Shown: positions 45,872 to 55,102 of the stretch, in pieces
Layout of the letters: every line of letters starts with the position of its first letter
Numbering within the stretch: the first letter of the stretch is position 1
Assembly (NCBI GenBank): GCA_943789455.1
Contig: CALSUE010000001.1
Location: 499,001-563,000 of the forward strand
DNA: 64,000 nucleotides
Reading direction: 5' to 3'
Origin: an uncultured Flavobacteriaceae bacterium
GTDB lineage: Bacteria; Bacteroidota; Bacteroidia; Flavobacteriales; Flavobacteriaceae
Translations under genes and position numbers: made by a program
Notes under the pieces: generated by a model
Seen by the model: the letters and a program-made list of their open reading frames with translations, nothing else
The model's database searches: none
What the model was told of the DNA's origin: nothing

Positions 45872-47068
45872 ATGAGTGCATTCTCTCCATTTAGTAAAGA
45901 GGAATTAATTCCTCAGACAGAAATGTTAGAAATAAAAAAACAAAAAGGGAAATTATATATTGGACTCCCAAAAGAAACTCTTTTTGAAGAGAGAAGGATT
46001 TGCTTAACTCCAGATGCCGTCTCTGCCTTAACCAACAATGGTCATAGAATTGTTATTGAAGTTGGTGCTGGAGAAGGTTCTAATTATTCTGATAATGAAT
46101 ACTCTGAAGCAGGTGCTAAAATATCATATGACACCACAGAAGTTTTCTCCTGTAGTATTGTTTTAAAAGTAGCTCCACCTACACTAGATGAAATCGCTAT
46201 GATATCTCCCCAAAGTATATTAATATCAGCACTTCAGATTAAAACCCAAACAAAAAGCTATTTTGAAGCGCTTTCAAAAAAAAGAATAACAGCAGTTGCT
46301 TTTGATTATATTAAGGATGAACATGGTGTCTATCCTATTGTTAAATCCTTGAGTGAAATTGCTGGAACAGCTTCTGTACTTATTGCTGCAGAGTTAATGA
46401 ATAATCTAAATAAAGGTAATGGACTGCTATTGGGTAATATTGGAGGGGTGCCACCAACCGATGTTGTAATTATTGGTGCAGGAACAGTTGGTGAATTTGC
46501 AGCGAGATCTGCCCTAGGTTTAGGGGCTAGAGTAAAAGTTTTTGACAACTCAATAACTAAGCTAAGAAAATTACAACATTGTTTAAATACTCCTATTTAT
46601 ACTTCTACAATTCAACCAAAAACATTAGCTAAAGCTTTACGAAGGTGTGATATAGCTGTGGGATCAATTAGAGGAAAAGAGCGTACACCAATAGTAGTAT
46701 CAGAAACTACAATTCAAACTATGAAAAAAGGTGCAATTATTGTAGACGTTAGTATAGATCGAGGTGGCTGTTTTGAAACATCAAATATAACCTCTCATTC
46801 CAATCCTACTTTTGAAAAACACGGAGTTATTCATTATTGTGTGCCTAATATACCTTCTAGATATGCTCGAACTGCATCTTTTGCAATTAGCAACATGTTT
46901 ACCCCTTACCTTCTAAATATTGCTGAAGAAGGAGGTTTTGAAAACGCGGCTAGATTTGATAAAACCATTAGAAATGGCATGTATTTTTATCGTGGCGTTT
47001 TAACTAATAAAACCGTTTCCGAATGGTTTGATTTACCATTTAGAGATATTAATTTAATATTTATATAA
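45872..47068 (+). CDS. Alanine dehydrogenase
   Basis: 398 residues. AlaDH/PNT N-terminal domain (GLPKETLFEERRICLTPDAV, shown in part; the Lys/His active-site region follows) and NAD-binding domain with GAGTVGEFAARSALGLGA. Converts L-alanine to pyruvate and ammonia. About 25 residues longer at the N-terminus than classical alanine dehydrogenase (about 370), as in other flavobacterial homologues. It could also be a transhydrogenase-like relative. Third gene of the porX operon. Confidence 0.9.
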   Translation: MSAFSPFSKEELIPQTEMLEIKKQKGKLYIGLPKETLFEERRICLTPDAVSALTNNGHRIVIEVGAGEGSNYSDNEYSEAGAKISYDTTEVFSCSIVLKVAPPTLDEIAMISPQSILISALQIKTQTKSYFEALSKKRITAVAFDYIKDEHGVYPIVKSLSEIAGTASVLIAAELMNNLNKGNGLLLGNIGGVPPTDVVIIGAGTVGEFAARSALGLGARVKVFDNSITKLRKLQHCLNTPIYTSTIQPKTLAKALRRCDIAVGSIRGKERTPIVVSETTIQTMKKGAIIVDVSIDRGGCFETSNITSHSNPTFEKHGVIHYCVPNIPSRYARTASFAISNMFTPYLLNIAEEGGFENAARFDKTIRNGMYFYRGVLTNKTVSEWFDLPFRDINLIFI

Positions 47069-47198
47069 TTCCCCTCCCGGAATATAGGTAGTTTGAAATT
47101 TCATTATTTCTGATGATTGTATACTTACCCCTAGCTATTTAACTTTACGTTATTGAAATTTTCAATGAGCACAAGTAATATTTATAGAATAATATCGT

Positions 47199-50100
47199 TT
47201 GAGAAAAATAATTTTTTTTATTTTAATGTGTAATATTTACATCTGTAATTCTCAAGGAATTATTATCGATGATGCTGTTTTCTCTTCTGAATTACTAGTA
47301 GATTTATTACTCAACAATTCCTGTGCAACGAGTTCGAATATTAACGTTTCTTCAAATCAATCCGTAGCCTATTTCAATAATAATGATTCTTCTTTTCCAA
47401 TTGATGAAGGCATAATTATTAGAAGTGGTATTGCTAGCAATTCACAAGGGAGCTATACAGGAAATAATCTTAGCAGTCAAATAAATACTAATAGTGATTT
47501 AGACTTAGAGGAAATTAGCAATCAAACTGGGCAATCAGTGAATATTACAGATACTGCTTATCTTGAATTTGATTTTATCCCCTATTCGACTAACTTCACT
47601 TTTGATTTTTTATTTGCGTCTAATGAATATGGAGAGTGGCAATGTGGCTTTAGCGATGTATTTGCATTCATATTAACAGATTTAACTACTGGAATTAAAA
47701 CAAATATAGGACTTGTACCAAATAATAATTTACCAATATCAGTGAAAAATATTAGAGACAACCAATACAATTTGTCTTGCAGTTCTGTTAATAAGAATTT
47801 ATTTAGCACCTATAATGTAAATAATCCCTTAAACTCTGCTCTAAATATGAATGGACATACGGTTGTATTGTCTGCATCATCTGAAGTGATACCTACAAAC
47901 CAATACAGAATTAAATTAGTTATCGGAGATTATAATGATACTGACTTTGATTCTGCAGTATTTATAAAAGCAGGTAGCTTTAACACTCTTTTAGATTTAG
48001 GTGAAAATGAAGAATTATGTTTAGGAGATGAAATAATTATTGATTCAAATTTTAGTGATTCGACTAATTTTATTTTTGAATGGAAAAAAGATGGTGTTTT
48101 GATTGAAAATGAAACAAATTCGTATTATACTGCAACTGAAGTAGGAACGTATGATTTAATTATCACGAATTTAATTAATGGATGTGAATTAACAGGTCAA
48201 AAAACAATTACCCAATTGCAAGTAAATAACCCTGAAAATTTATTTGAATGCGAGAGTGAGACAACACCAAAGTTCAATCTATTATTTAATAATCATAGTG
48301 TGTTGGGTTTAAATCCTGAAACATACGATATTCTATATTACAATTCACAAGAAAATTTAAACAACAACATCCCTATTGACACTTCATTACTGTCAGCTTA
48401 CCCATCACTAGGAGATGAAATAATATATGTTACCTATATAAATAGTGAAAATGGTAATGCATGTTCAAATGTCTTGAATTTTGAATTAAAAATAACAAAT
48501 TTAAGTCCAGGCATAGCAGAGGATTTTTCAGCATGTGAATCAGACCTTGCAGTTGATATTGTTTCTCAAGTATCAGGTCAAATATTAAATACCTTAAACC
48601 CTTCAGACTACTCCTTGAGTTACTTTCTTACAGAAATAGATGCTGAAAATAATGAAAATGAAATTGAAAATCCTAGTAATTTTATTTTACCATTAGCATC
48701 AACAAACCTTACTATTTGGGTAAGATTTATTGAGTTAAATAATCCTAATTGTTTTGAAATCATTTCATTTCAAATCTTTATCTATTCATCACCAAAGGTA
48801 GATGTTTTTGAAGATGTCTATGAATGTGATAGTTATGTATTACCAGAACTTACAGATGGAAAATATTTTACCGAACCAGGTGGTAATGGAATTGAATTAT
48901 TTGCTGGAGACCTCATAACCGAAAACACTACCATATATATTTATAACTCAAATACCCGAGGATGTTTTAACGAAAGTAGCTTTAATGTTTTTTTAGCAAC
49001 CGAATTTTCAATAGAAACAGAACATTGTGGAAATTTTATTGTTCCATCCTATTCAAATGGAACGTTTTACACATCCACCAATGGACCCAATGGATCAGGA
49101 ACGATAATCCCTAGTGGTACACTATTAACAGAGAGTCAAACAATATACTTCTACGTTTCTATTGAGGATTTATTATGTTTGGATACTCCTTATGAAATTA
49201 CAATACATCCATTACCAATAGTTGAGGAAAGAGAAAATGTAATTACTTGTAATAATTACACCTTACCATCTTCCACTAGTGGGGAACAATATTTTACAGG
49301 AGCAAATGGAAATGGTATTGAACTTTTTCCAGGAGATGAGATATTTTTAAGCACAACAATTTATTTGTGGAATAAAAATACAATCACAAATTGTATAAAC
49401 GAAAGCTCATTTGATATTTCAATCATCGACTTAAATTTGTTTCAAGATATTAACAGTTGTGGGGATTACATCATACCTAGCTTAGAATTTGGGAATTATT
49501 TTACAGCACCTGGCGGTAATGGAGATCTCTTACAACAAGGAACAGTTGTTAGTACGTCCCAAACTATTTATTTCTATTCCGAAGAAATAACAACATTGCC
49601 AAACTGTTCAGATTCCATTTCCTTTGATGTAAATATTAATCCAATCCCTTTAGTTGATGAATTAAATGATGCTACCTATTGTGAAAATGAATTACCAATT
49701 TTAGAACCCCTTTTAAATGGAAAATATTATTCTGAATCTGGAGGTAATGGAAATCAATTATTTGCAGGAGATATCATTTATAATACACAAATAATTTACA
49801 TATATAACAGTAATACATTTTGTGATAATGAGTCTAGTTTTACAATAGAAATAAGAGCGATAGCTCTTGTAGATAATTTTACAGATATCTTTAGTTGCAA
49901 CAATTACATACTACCAGAATTAAATAATGGAAATTATTATACAGAAGCAAATGGTCAAGGTTTACAGTTAAATGCTGGAGACATTATTGATACAACTCAA
50001 ACTATATATATTTATAATTCTTTTGAAGATCTTGAAGGTTGTAGTACTGAAAATTTATTTGAAGTGAATATATTAGCTGTTACTGTAGATGATGTTGCGG

Positions 50101-51305
50101 ATGTTATCACCTGCTCTGATTATGAACTTCCTGTGTTAACAAATGGAGAATACTTTTCTGAGCCCTTTGGTCAAGGCTCTGAATTATTTGCAGGCGATTT
50201 TATTACTACATCTCAAACTATTTATATTTATAAAAAGGTTGGAGAAAGATTTTCTTGTTTTGACGAAAATTCTTTTTCAGTTTCTATATCTGAAAAGCCA
50301 AACTTAGATGTTTTTGAAAGTATTGAAGCCTGTGGAAGTGTTTCTTTGCCAATAGTAGATATACCAGGAGCTATAATTGAATATTATAGAAGACCTAATA
50401 GGATTGACTTGATAGATCCATCAGAATACACAATAACAGATCTAGGTTCCAGAATTATTTATGTTTATGCGTATCCATCTGGAGATCCTACTCTTCAAAG
50501 TCTTCAAGGATGCTTTACTGAAGCTTTATTTCAAGTAACCGTATACGATTTATTGGATTTAGAAATTAATGGTGGAACTTTATGTATAGATTCAGATACA
50601 GGAAATGTTATCAATTCTGTTGTATTAGAATCCGGCTTAAATTCTAACGATTATACTATCAATTGGTATTTGAACACTAATTTAGTGGGTACAGGCACTA
50701 ACTATATCGCCGAAGAAGCTGGAGAATATTTAGTTGAAACCATTAAATTAGGAGAAGAAATTGGTGCAGATTGTAATTATAAAACTACTCAAGTTCTCGT
50801 AGATAGTTCAAGTCCTCGTTTTGAGTTACAAATTTTAACAGAAGATTTCTCCAATTCTAACACAGTAGAAATCAATGTTGTAGATCAAGGAATAGGAACT
50901 TATGAATTTTCTTTAGATCAATTTCCTTTTCAATCAAACCCTAGATTTTATAATATAAATCCAGGAAACCATTTTATTACAATTAGAGATACCTCAGGCT
51001 TATGTGTTTATAAAACCATAGATTTTTCAATCCTGAATTATCCTAAGTTTTTTACTCCAAATAATGATGGCATAAACGACACATGGAATATTACTGATTT
51101 ACAAAGTGATTTAGATTCCAACATAACAATCTATGATAGATTCGGTAAAATTATTTCAGAAATAAAACCATTTGAGGAGGGTTGGGATGGATACAACACC
51201 AATGGAAATAAATTACCTTCATCGGATTATTGGTTTTTAGTTAACTATTACAAAAACAATGTTTTAAGAGAATTTAGAGGTAATTTTAGTTTATTAAGAA
51301 GATAA
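47199..51305 (+). CDS. Secreted 1368-residue protein: choice-of-anchor L domain, seven repeats, T9SS type B sorting tail
   Basis: TTG start at 47199: an in-frame TAA at 47190-47192 leaves no ATG upstream, and the next ATG (47226) would remove the signal peptide (MRKIIFFILMCNIYICNS). Residues about 20-260 resemble a choice-of-anchor L domain (GIIIDD, FDFLFASNEYGEWQCGFSD). An Ig-like or PKD-like stretch (about 265-530) follows. Residues about 534-1035 hold seven ~70-85-residue repeats of the form C..Y.LP.L..G.YFT..GGNG..L.AGD.I....TIYIYN. The last 80 residues (FFTPNNDGINDTWNI...) are the gliding-motility-associated type B tail that targets T9SS. Likely a surface adhesin. Confidence 0.9.
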   Translation: MRKIIFFILMCNIYICNSQGIIIDDAVFSSELLVDLLLNNSCATSSNINVSSNQSVAYFNNNDSSFPIDEGIIIRSGIASNSQGSYTGNNLSSQINTNSDLDLEEISNQTGQSVNITDTAYLEFDFIPYSTNFTFDFLFASNEYGEWQCGFSDVFAFILTDLTTGIKTNIGLVPNNNLPISVKNIRDNQYNLSCSSVNKNLFSTYNVNNPLNSALNMNGHTVVLSASSEVIPTNQYRIKLVIGDYNDTDFDSAVFIKAGSFNTLLDLGENEELCLGDEIIIDSNFSDSTNFIFEWKKDGVLIENETNSYYTATEVGTYDLIITNLINGCELTGQKTITQLQVNNPENLFECESETTPKFNLLFNNHSVLGLNPETYDILYYNSQENLNNNIPIDTSLLSAYPSLGDEIIYVTYINSENGNACSNVLNFELKITNLSPGIAEDFSACESDLAVDIVSQVSGQILNTLNPSDYSLSYFLTEIDAENNENEIENPSNFILPLASTNLTIWVRFIELNNPNCFEIISFQIFIYSSPKVDVFEDVYECDSYVLPELTDGKYFTEPGGNGIELFAGDLITENTTIYIYNSNTRGCFNESSFNVFLATEFSIETEHCGNFIVPSYSNGTFYTSTNGPNGSGTIIPSGTLLTESQTIYFYVSIEDLLCLDTPYEITIHPLPIVEERENVITCNNYTLPSSTSGEQYFTGANGNGIELFPGDEIFLSTTIYLWNKNTITNCINESSFDISIIDLNLFQDINSCGDYIIPSLEFGNYFTAPGGNGDLLQQGTVVSTSQTIYFYSEEITTLPNCSDSISFDVNINPIPLVDELNDATYCENELPILEPLLNGKYYSESGGNGNQLFAGDIIYNTQIIYIYNSNTFCDNESSFTIEIRAIALVDNFTDIFSCNNYILPELNNGNYYTEANGQGLQLNAGDIIDTTQTIYIYNSFEDLEGCSTENLFEVNILAVTVDDVADVITCSDYELPVLTNGEYFSEPFGQGSELFAGDFITTSQTIYIYKKVGERFSCFDENSFSVSISEKPNLDVFESIEACGSVSLPIVDIPGAIIEYYRRPNRIDLIDPSEYTITDLGSRIIYVYAYPSGDPTLQSLQGCFTEALFQVTVYDLLDLEINGGTLCIDSDTGNVINSVVLESGLNSNDYTINWYLNTNLVGTGTNYIAEEAGEYLVETIKLGEEIGADCNYKTTQVLVDSSSPRFELQILTEDFSNSNTVEINVVDQGIGTYEFSLDQFPFQSNPRFYNINPGNHFITIRDTSGLCVYKTIDFSILNYPKFFTPNNDGINDTWNITDLQSDLDSNITIYDRFGKIISEIKPFEEGWDGYNTNGNKLPSSDYWFLVNYYKNNVLREFRGNFSLLRR

Positions 51306-51332
51306 ATTAGTATCAATTATTTAAAAAAATAC

Positions 51333-51340
51333 TAATTTTG
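51333..51340 (+). promoter_or_regulatory. Candidate -7 box for the DUF4258 gene
   Basis: TAATTTTG matches TAnnTTTG but ends only 4 bases before the ATG, implying a leaderless mRNA if used. No clear -33 partner. Confidence 0.4.
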
Positions 51341-51344
51341 AACC

Positions 51345-51719
51345 ATGAATTTATTTAAACGTTTTATTTATTATTTGATAGGTGTATCCTTTGGAAGTAT
51401 TGTAGTTTATTTTATTTGGAAAGGAAAAGATGTTTCTTTTGATTATGGAATGGATGCTAGAACTTTGAAGACAATTAGAACTAAAAAGCTTCATTATTCT
51501 GAAAATGCTAAATTAGCGATGAAAGATATAGCAATTGACTCTTCAGCCATTCTCTCAATTCTAAAAAATGGTGATGTAGATTTTGGAAAAAGCAATCAAC
51601 ATAAAAAACCGTGTCCTGAATATTTAATTAGCGGAACACATTTCGAAAAAGAATTTGAACTTTGGATTAAACGTTGTGATTCTATTGCTACGATTGAAAA
51701 AATTACTGTGAATAAATAA
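51345..51719 (+). CDS. DUF4258 domain-containing protein
   Basis: 124 residues with a single N-terminal hydrophobic segment (about 6-24, FIYYLIGVSFGSIVVYFIW). The rest (about 40-120) resembles DUF4258: an N-terminal RTKKLHYSENA helix, a conserved Asp-Gly segment and a strand KPCPEYLISG. The domain has been compared with small RNases, but no catalytic residue is assignable. It follows the T9SS repeat protein by 39 bases. Confidence 0.75.
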   Translation: MNLFKRFIYYLIGVSFGSIVVYFIWKGKDVSFDYGMDARTLKTIRTKKLHYSENAKLAMKDIAIDSSAILSILKNGDVDFGKSNQHKKPCPEYLISGTHFEKEFELWIKRCDSIATIEKITVNK

Positions 51720-51751
51720 CTGTTTTAGTAGAGATAAATAGTTAGTTCTGT

Positions 51752-52426
51752 CTAACAGTCTTTTAAAAAATGTTCTTTTATTTTACCAACATTTTTTATT
51801 GTCTTTTCAATCCATTGCGCATAAAGGTTTTCTTTTTCTTCGGGTGTTAGGCTCCAATCAACTGCACTAGTTCTTAATTTATAGGTAAGATTTTCAAGAA
51901 TTATAGCTGCTGCAACTGAGATGTTTAAACTTTCAGTAAATCCTACCATAGGAATTTTTAAAATCCCATCTGCATTCTTAATAACTTCATCTGAAACTCC
52001 TGTCTTTTCAACTCCAAAAACAAAAGCAGATTTTTTAGAAATATCAAAATCATGTACTATACTTGTGTTGTTATGTGGAGAAGTAGCAATGATCTGATAC
52101 CCTTTACTTTTTAGAGTATTTAAACAAGCTGCTGTGTTATTAGTTTCCTTTTTATAATTATGAAATGACAACCATTTTTGAGAACCCTTAGCAATATTTT
52201 TAGAAACATTACTCATGTATTTATTTTCAATTACGTGAACATCTTGTATTCCAAAAATTTCACAAGATCTAACTACAGCACTTGAATTGTGTTGTTGATA
52301 AATATCTTCTAGTACAACTGTAAAATGTCTGGTCCTATCTTTTAAAATTTGTCTAAAAAGATTTTTTCTCTTCTCTGTTACAAAACCCTCTAAATAAGTA
52401 AGTAACTTTGTATTCTTGTTTAACAT
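51752..52426 (-). CDS. TrmH family RNA methyltransferase (2'-O-ribose)
   Basis: 224 residues. SPOUT-class methyltransferase with the trefoil-knot motifs: SCEIFGIQDVHV, FVFGVEKTGVSDEV (motif 2) and NISVAAAIILENLTYKLR (motif 3). The N-terminal RTRHFTVVLEDIYQQHNSSAVVR block and length fit TrmH (Gm18 of tRNA). Other SpoU members methylate rRNA, so the substrate is inferred. Convergent with the DUF4258 gene, 32 bases apart, without a hairpin. Confidence 0.9.
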   Translation of the reverse strand: MLNKNTKLLTYLEGFVTEKRKNLFRQILKDRTRHFTVVLEDIYQQHNSSAVVRSCEIFGIQDVHVIENKYMSNVSKNIAKGSQKWLSFHNYKKETNNTAACLNTLKSKGYQIIATSPHNNTSIVHDFDISKKSAFVFGVEKTGVSDEVIKNADGILKIPMVGFTESLNISVAAAIILENLTYKLRTSAVDWSLTPEEKENLYAQWIEKTIKNVGKIKEHFLKDC

Positions 52427-52464
52427 GATTTAACAAACTTACTAATTTTAAAAATTCTTTGTCT

Positions 52465-53142
52465 TTGAAAAAAATGGTGGTTTTAACTGGTGCTGGAATG
52501 AGTGCTGAAAGTGGTATCAAAACTTTTAGAGATGCTAATGGTTTGTGGGAAGGTCATGATGTAATGGATGTTGCAACTCTTGATGCCTTTAAGAGGAATC
52601 CTCAACTTGTCTTGGAGTTCTACAATCAACGAAGAAGACAATTATTGCAGGTTGTTCCTAATAAAGGACATAAGAACCTTAAAACGCTTGAAAAGTATTA
52701 TGAGGTACATATTATTACCCAAAATGTAGATGATTTACACGAAAGAGCAGGGAGTTCAAAAATAATACACCTTCATGGTGAATTAAGAAAAGTAAGAAGC
52801 ACTAAAAATGAAAATTATGTTTTAGATTGGTCTAAAGACTTAAATCTTGGAGATGTTGATAAAGATGGAAATCAATTACGCCCTCATATTGTTTGGTTTG
52901 GCGAACATGTTCCTGAAATGGAGAAAGCCATAGAACTTACAAAGAAAGCGGACCTTTTGGTCATTATTGGTTCATCTATGCAAGTATATCCAGCAGCAGG
53001 ATTAGTTAATTATAGTTCAAAAAACACTCCTATATATGTTATAGACCCAGTACCTCCTATCGCTAAAAATTATGATGTAACATTTATAAAAAGTAAAGCA
53101 CAAGAAGGCACTGAGCGTTTAATTAAGATGTTAACCGATTGA
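52465..53142 (+). CDS. Sirtuin NAD-dependent deacylase (CobB-like) without zinc cysteines
   Basis: 225 residues from a TTG at 52465 (MKKMVVLTGAGMSAESG), which matches the usual MKKxVVLTGAG start; a TTG at 52459 and an ATG at 52474 are alternatives. NAD-binding GAGMSAESGIKTFRDA, TQNVDDLHERAGS with the catalytic His in LHGELRKV, and a FYNQRRRQL segment with the Tyr-x-x-Arg of CobB/SIRT5 desuccinylases. There is no Cys in the whole protein, so the structural zinc site of the family is missing. Its end overlaps the convergent DUF6495 gene by 20 bases. Confidence 0.9.
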   Translation: MKKMVVLTGAGMSAESGIKTFRDANGLWEGHDVMDVATLDAFKRNPQLVLEFYNQRRRQLLQVVPNKGHKNLKTLEKYYEVHIITQNVDDLHERAGSSKIIHLHGELRKVRSTKNENYVLDWSKDLNLGDVDKDGNQLRPHIVWFGEHVPEMEKAIELTKKADLLVIIGSSMQVYPAAGLVNYSSKNTPIYVIDPVPPIAKNYDVTFIKSKAQEGTERLIKMLTD

Positions 53143-53590
53143 AGAATTCATATAATTCTCCTCTTGAAATCTGACTCCCTTTTTCAATTAAATTAAAAAT
53201 TTCTGTATTTTTTTCCTTTGAATAAACTTTACTTCCTTTTAAGTAGTCTATCGCTTGATCTTTTGGATTTTCTAATAGCCACTTATAACCTTCTTCAGAA
53301 AGTAAATCTATGTCTTTATTAATTGTAATCACAATTCTATATATAGCTTCTTTTTCACATTTAAAAAGATTCACTGACTTCTGAGAAAAATGTTCTAAAT
53401 ACTCTACTTTGTTTAAAACATCCTCCCATACCATATCACTAAAAACGCATAACTCATTCTCTACTAATGCAGAATTTTGAGATTTCATTTTATTCCATTC
53501 CTCTATATCAATTTTTTGAGTCGCTAAAAACTGAGCAAACTCTTGATGTAATGACTCAAACTGTTCCTTGGTAAGTTTTCTATATTTCAT
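53123..53590 (-). CDS. DUF6495 family protein
   Basis: 155 residues, soluble, no signal peptide. I recognise the KYRKLTKEQFESLHQEFAQF-type N-terminus as that of a Bacteroidota family (DUF6495) of unknown function. Mostly helical and acidic, with a central strand YRIVITINKDIDLL. Encoded next to the rplI operon and convergent with the sirtuin. Confidence 0.75.
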   Translation of the reverse strand: MKYRKLTKEQFESLHQEFAQFLATQKIDIEEWNKMKSQNSALVENELCVFSDMVWEDVLNKVEYLEHFSQKSVNLFKCEKEAIYRIVITINKDIDLLSEEGYKWLLENPKDQAIDYLKGSKVYSKEKNTEIFNLIEKGSQISRGELYEFFNRLTS

Positions 53591-53640
53591 ATTGTAAAAA
53601 TATTCTTAGAAGTATTTGTTTTGCCTAATGGGATAAAAAT

Positions 53641-53671
53641 AAAAAAACTCAAACATAGTTTGAGTTTTTTT
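53641..53671 (-). terminator. Terminator of the rpsF-rpsR-rplI operon
   Basis: Stem ACTCAAAC / GTTTGAGT with an ATA loop, extended by flanking A7 and T7 to about 14 bp, just after the rplI stop codon on the minus strand. Confidence 0.88.
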
Positions 53672-53699
53672 ATTTAATTAACAAATGTTATCGAATAGA

Positions 53700-54149
53700 T
53701 TAGCTTTCAGCTACTACTTCAAAAGTAATGTCAGCAACTACTTCTCTGTGTAATCTGATAGCAGCTTGGTATTTACCTAATCTTTTAACAGAACCACCAA
53801 CAACTTTGATGAATTTTTTGTCAACTTCAGTACCAGTTTTGGCAATAGCTTCTGCTAAATTAATGTTGTTTACTGAACCAAATAATTTGTCTCCAGATCC
53901 AACCTTTGAAGCAATCTTAATTTCTAACCCTTTAATTGTTTCAGCTATTACATTTGCATCTTCAATTAATTTAGCTTCTTTAAAAGCTCTTTGTTTTACG
54001 TTTTCAGCTAATACTTTCTTTGCAGAAGAAGTTGCTAAAGCAGCATATCCGTGAGGAATTAAATAATTTCTACCGTAACCATTCTTAACAGTTACAACAT
54101 CATCTTTAAATCCTAAATTTTCTACGTCTTGTTTTAAAATCAGTTCCAT
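53700..54149 (-). CDS. rplI: 50S ribosomal protein L9
   Basis: 149 residues. N-terminal RNA-binding domain with NGYGRNYLIPHGYA, a long connecting helix, and the C-terminal domain. Last gene of the rpsF-rpsR-rplI operon, 16 bases after rpsR, followed by a hairpin terminator. Confidence 0.98.
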   Translation of the reverse strand: MELILKQDVENLGFKDDVVTVKNGYGRNYLIPHGYAALATSSAKKVLAENVKQRAFKEAKLIEDANVIAETIKGLEIKIASKVGSGDKLFGSVNNINLAEAIAKTGTEVDKKFIKVVGGSVKRLGKYQAAIRLHREVVADITFEVVAES

Positions 54150-54165
54150 AATTCTACTTCTTTAA

Positions 54166-54465
54166 TTATTTCAACATATCTCCAACGTATGGCATTAATG
54201 CCAAATGACGAGCTCTTTTAATAGCCTGTGCAACTTTACGTTGATATTTTAGTGATGTTCCTGTTAAACGTCTTGGTAAAATCTTACCTTGTTCATTTAC
54301 TAAATACATTAAGAAGTTAGCATCTTTATAATCGATGTATTTCATACCGTTCTTTTTGAAACGGCAATACTTTGCTTCTTTTTTAGTTTCAATGTCAAGC
54401 GGAGTTAGGTATCTTACCTCACCTTGCTTGTTTCCTTTTGCTTGTTGTTCAATAGTCGATGCCAT
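54166..54465 (-). CDS. rpsR: 30S ribosomal protein S18
   Basis: 99 residues. Conserved core [27 protein letters not shown] (shown in part) and [20 protein letters not shown]. The N-terminal extension of about 20 residues is normal in the phylum. 3 bases after rpsF, with which S18 pairs on the ribosome. Confidence 0.98.
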   Translation of the reverse strand: MASTIEQQAKGNKQGEVRYLTPLDIETKKEAKYCRFKKNGMKYIDYKDANFLMYLVNEQGKILPRRLTGTSLKYQRKVAQAIKRARHLALMPYVGDMLK

Positions 54466-54468
54466 GCC

Positions 54469-54810
54469 TTATTTTTTTGAAGATTTAACACGTTCTCTTC
54501 TTTTTTCAGCCCAAGCTTCAGCATGCTTATCTAACCTCACAGTTAAGTAACGCATAACGCTGTCATCTCTTCTGAATTCTAATTCAAACGATGTAATTGC
54601 TTCACCAGCTACTTTGTAATCAAGTAAATGATAAAACCCACTTTTTTTCTTTTGGATTGGATATGCTAATTTTTTTAAGCCCCAATCCTCTTTAGAAATC
54701 ATTTCGGCACCTCTAGAAACCAAATAGTCCTCAAACTTTTGTACTGTCTCCTTTATCTGAGTATCAGATAAAACGGGATTCAAAATGAAAACAGTTTCGT
54801 AATGATTCAT
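54469..54810 (-). CDS. rpsF: 30S ribosomal protein S6
   Basis: 113 residues, ferredoxin-like fold starting MNHYETVFILNPVLSD with RRDDSVMRYLTVRLDKHAEAW near the C-terminus. First gene of the operon; a strong Bacteroidota promoter lies 33 bases upstream. Confidence 0.98.
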   Translation of the reverse strand: MNHYETVFILNPVLSDTQIKETVQKFEDYLVSRGAEMISKEDWGLKKLAYPIQKKKSGFYHLLDYKVAGEAITSFELEFRRDDSVMRYLTVRLDKHAEAWAEKRRERVKSSKK

Positions 54811-54843
54811 AATAGTTATTTATTTATGTTTATTTTAAGGCTG

Positions 54844-54873
54844 CAAATATAATGACTTTTTTAATTCTGACAA
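54844..54873 (-). promoter_or_regulatory. Promoter of rpsF-rpsR-rplI
   Basis: On the minus strand TTG (plus CAA 54871-54873), 19 bases, TATATTTG (plus CAAATATA 54844-54851): spacing identical to the Bacteroidota consensus. The best promoter in the window, as expected for ribosomal proteins. Confidence 0.75.
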
Positions 54874-54946
54874 TGCATAATTACATCAGAAAATAAAAGG
54901 AATCAAAAAAGCACAACGCTCTGATCTCTGGTCTACTTATTTTTAA

Positions 54947-55102
54947 CTATGGTTTTACAGCAGTTACTTTAAAACCTGCTTTTCTCAACAGCTTAATTAC
55001 TCCATTTTTTTTTGGAAATTTTTCGGCTCCTACTCCAAAGAAAATCGGTTGTTTTTTTGTAAGCTATTCAAGGTTAGAAATTCAATTTTTATTTTTCATA
55101 GT
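54947..55102 (-). pseudogene. Decayed C-terminal fragment of a TraB/GumN family protein
   Basis: The 297-base space between rpsF and priA encodes on the minus strand, in one frame ending at 54947, the C-terminus typical of TraB/GumN proteins: PIFFGVGAEKFP (family form FFAVGAGHL) and NGVIKLLRKAGFKVTAV. The frame is interrupted by TAG at 55064-55066 and TGA at 55082-55084. These fit single changes of a Gln/Leu codon and of the family's conserved Trp after KNKN. Everything upstream is missing; the fragment abuts the priA stop codon. No start codon or full domain remains, so I call it a remnant. Confidence 0.8.

Noticed and set aside
52465..53142. Sir2 protein as an anti-phage NAD-depleting effector
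   Set aside because: It is a single-domain CobB-like deacylase in a housekeeping context, without TIR, Argonaute or HerA partners.
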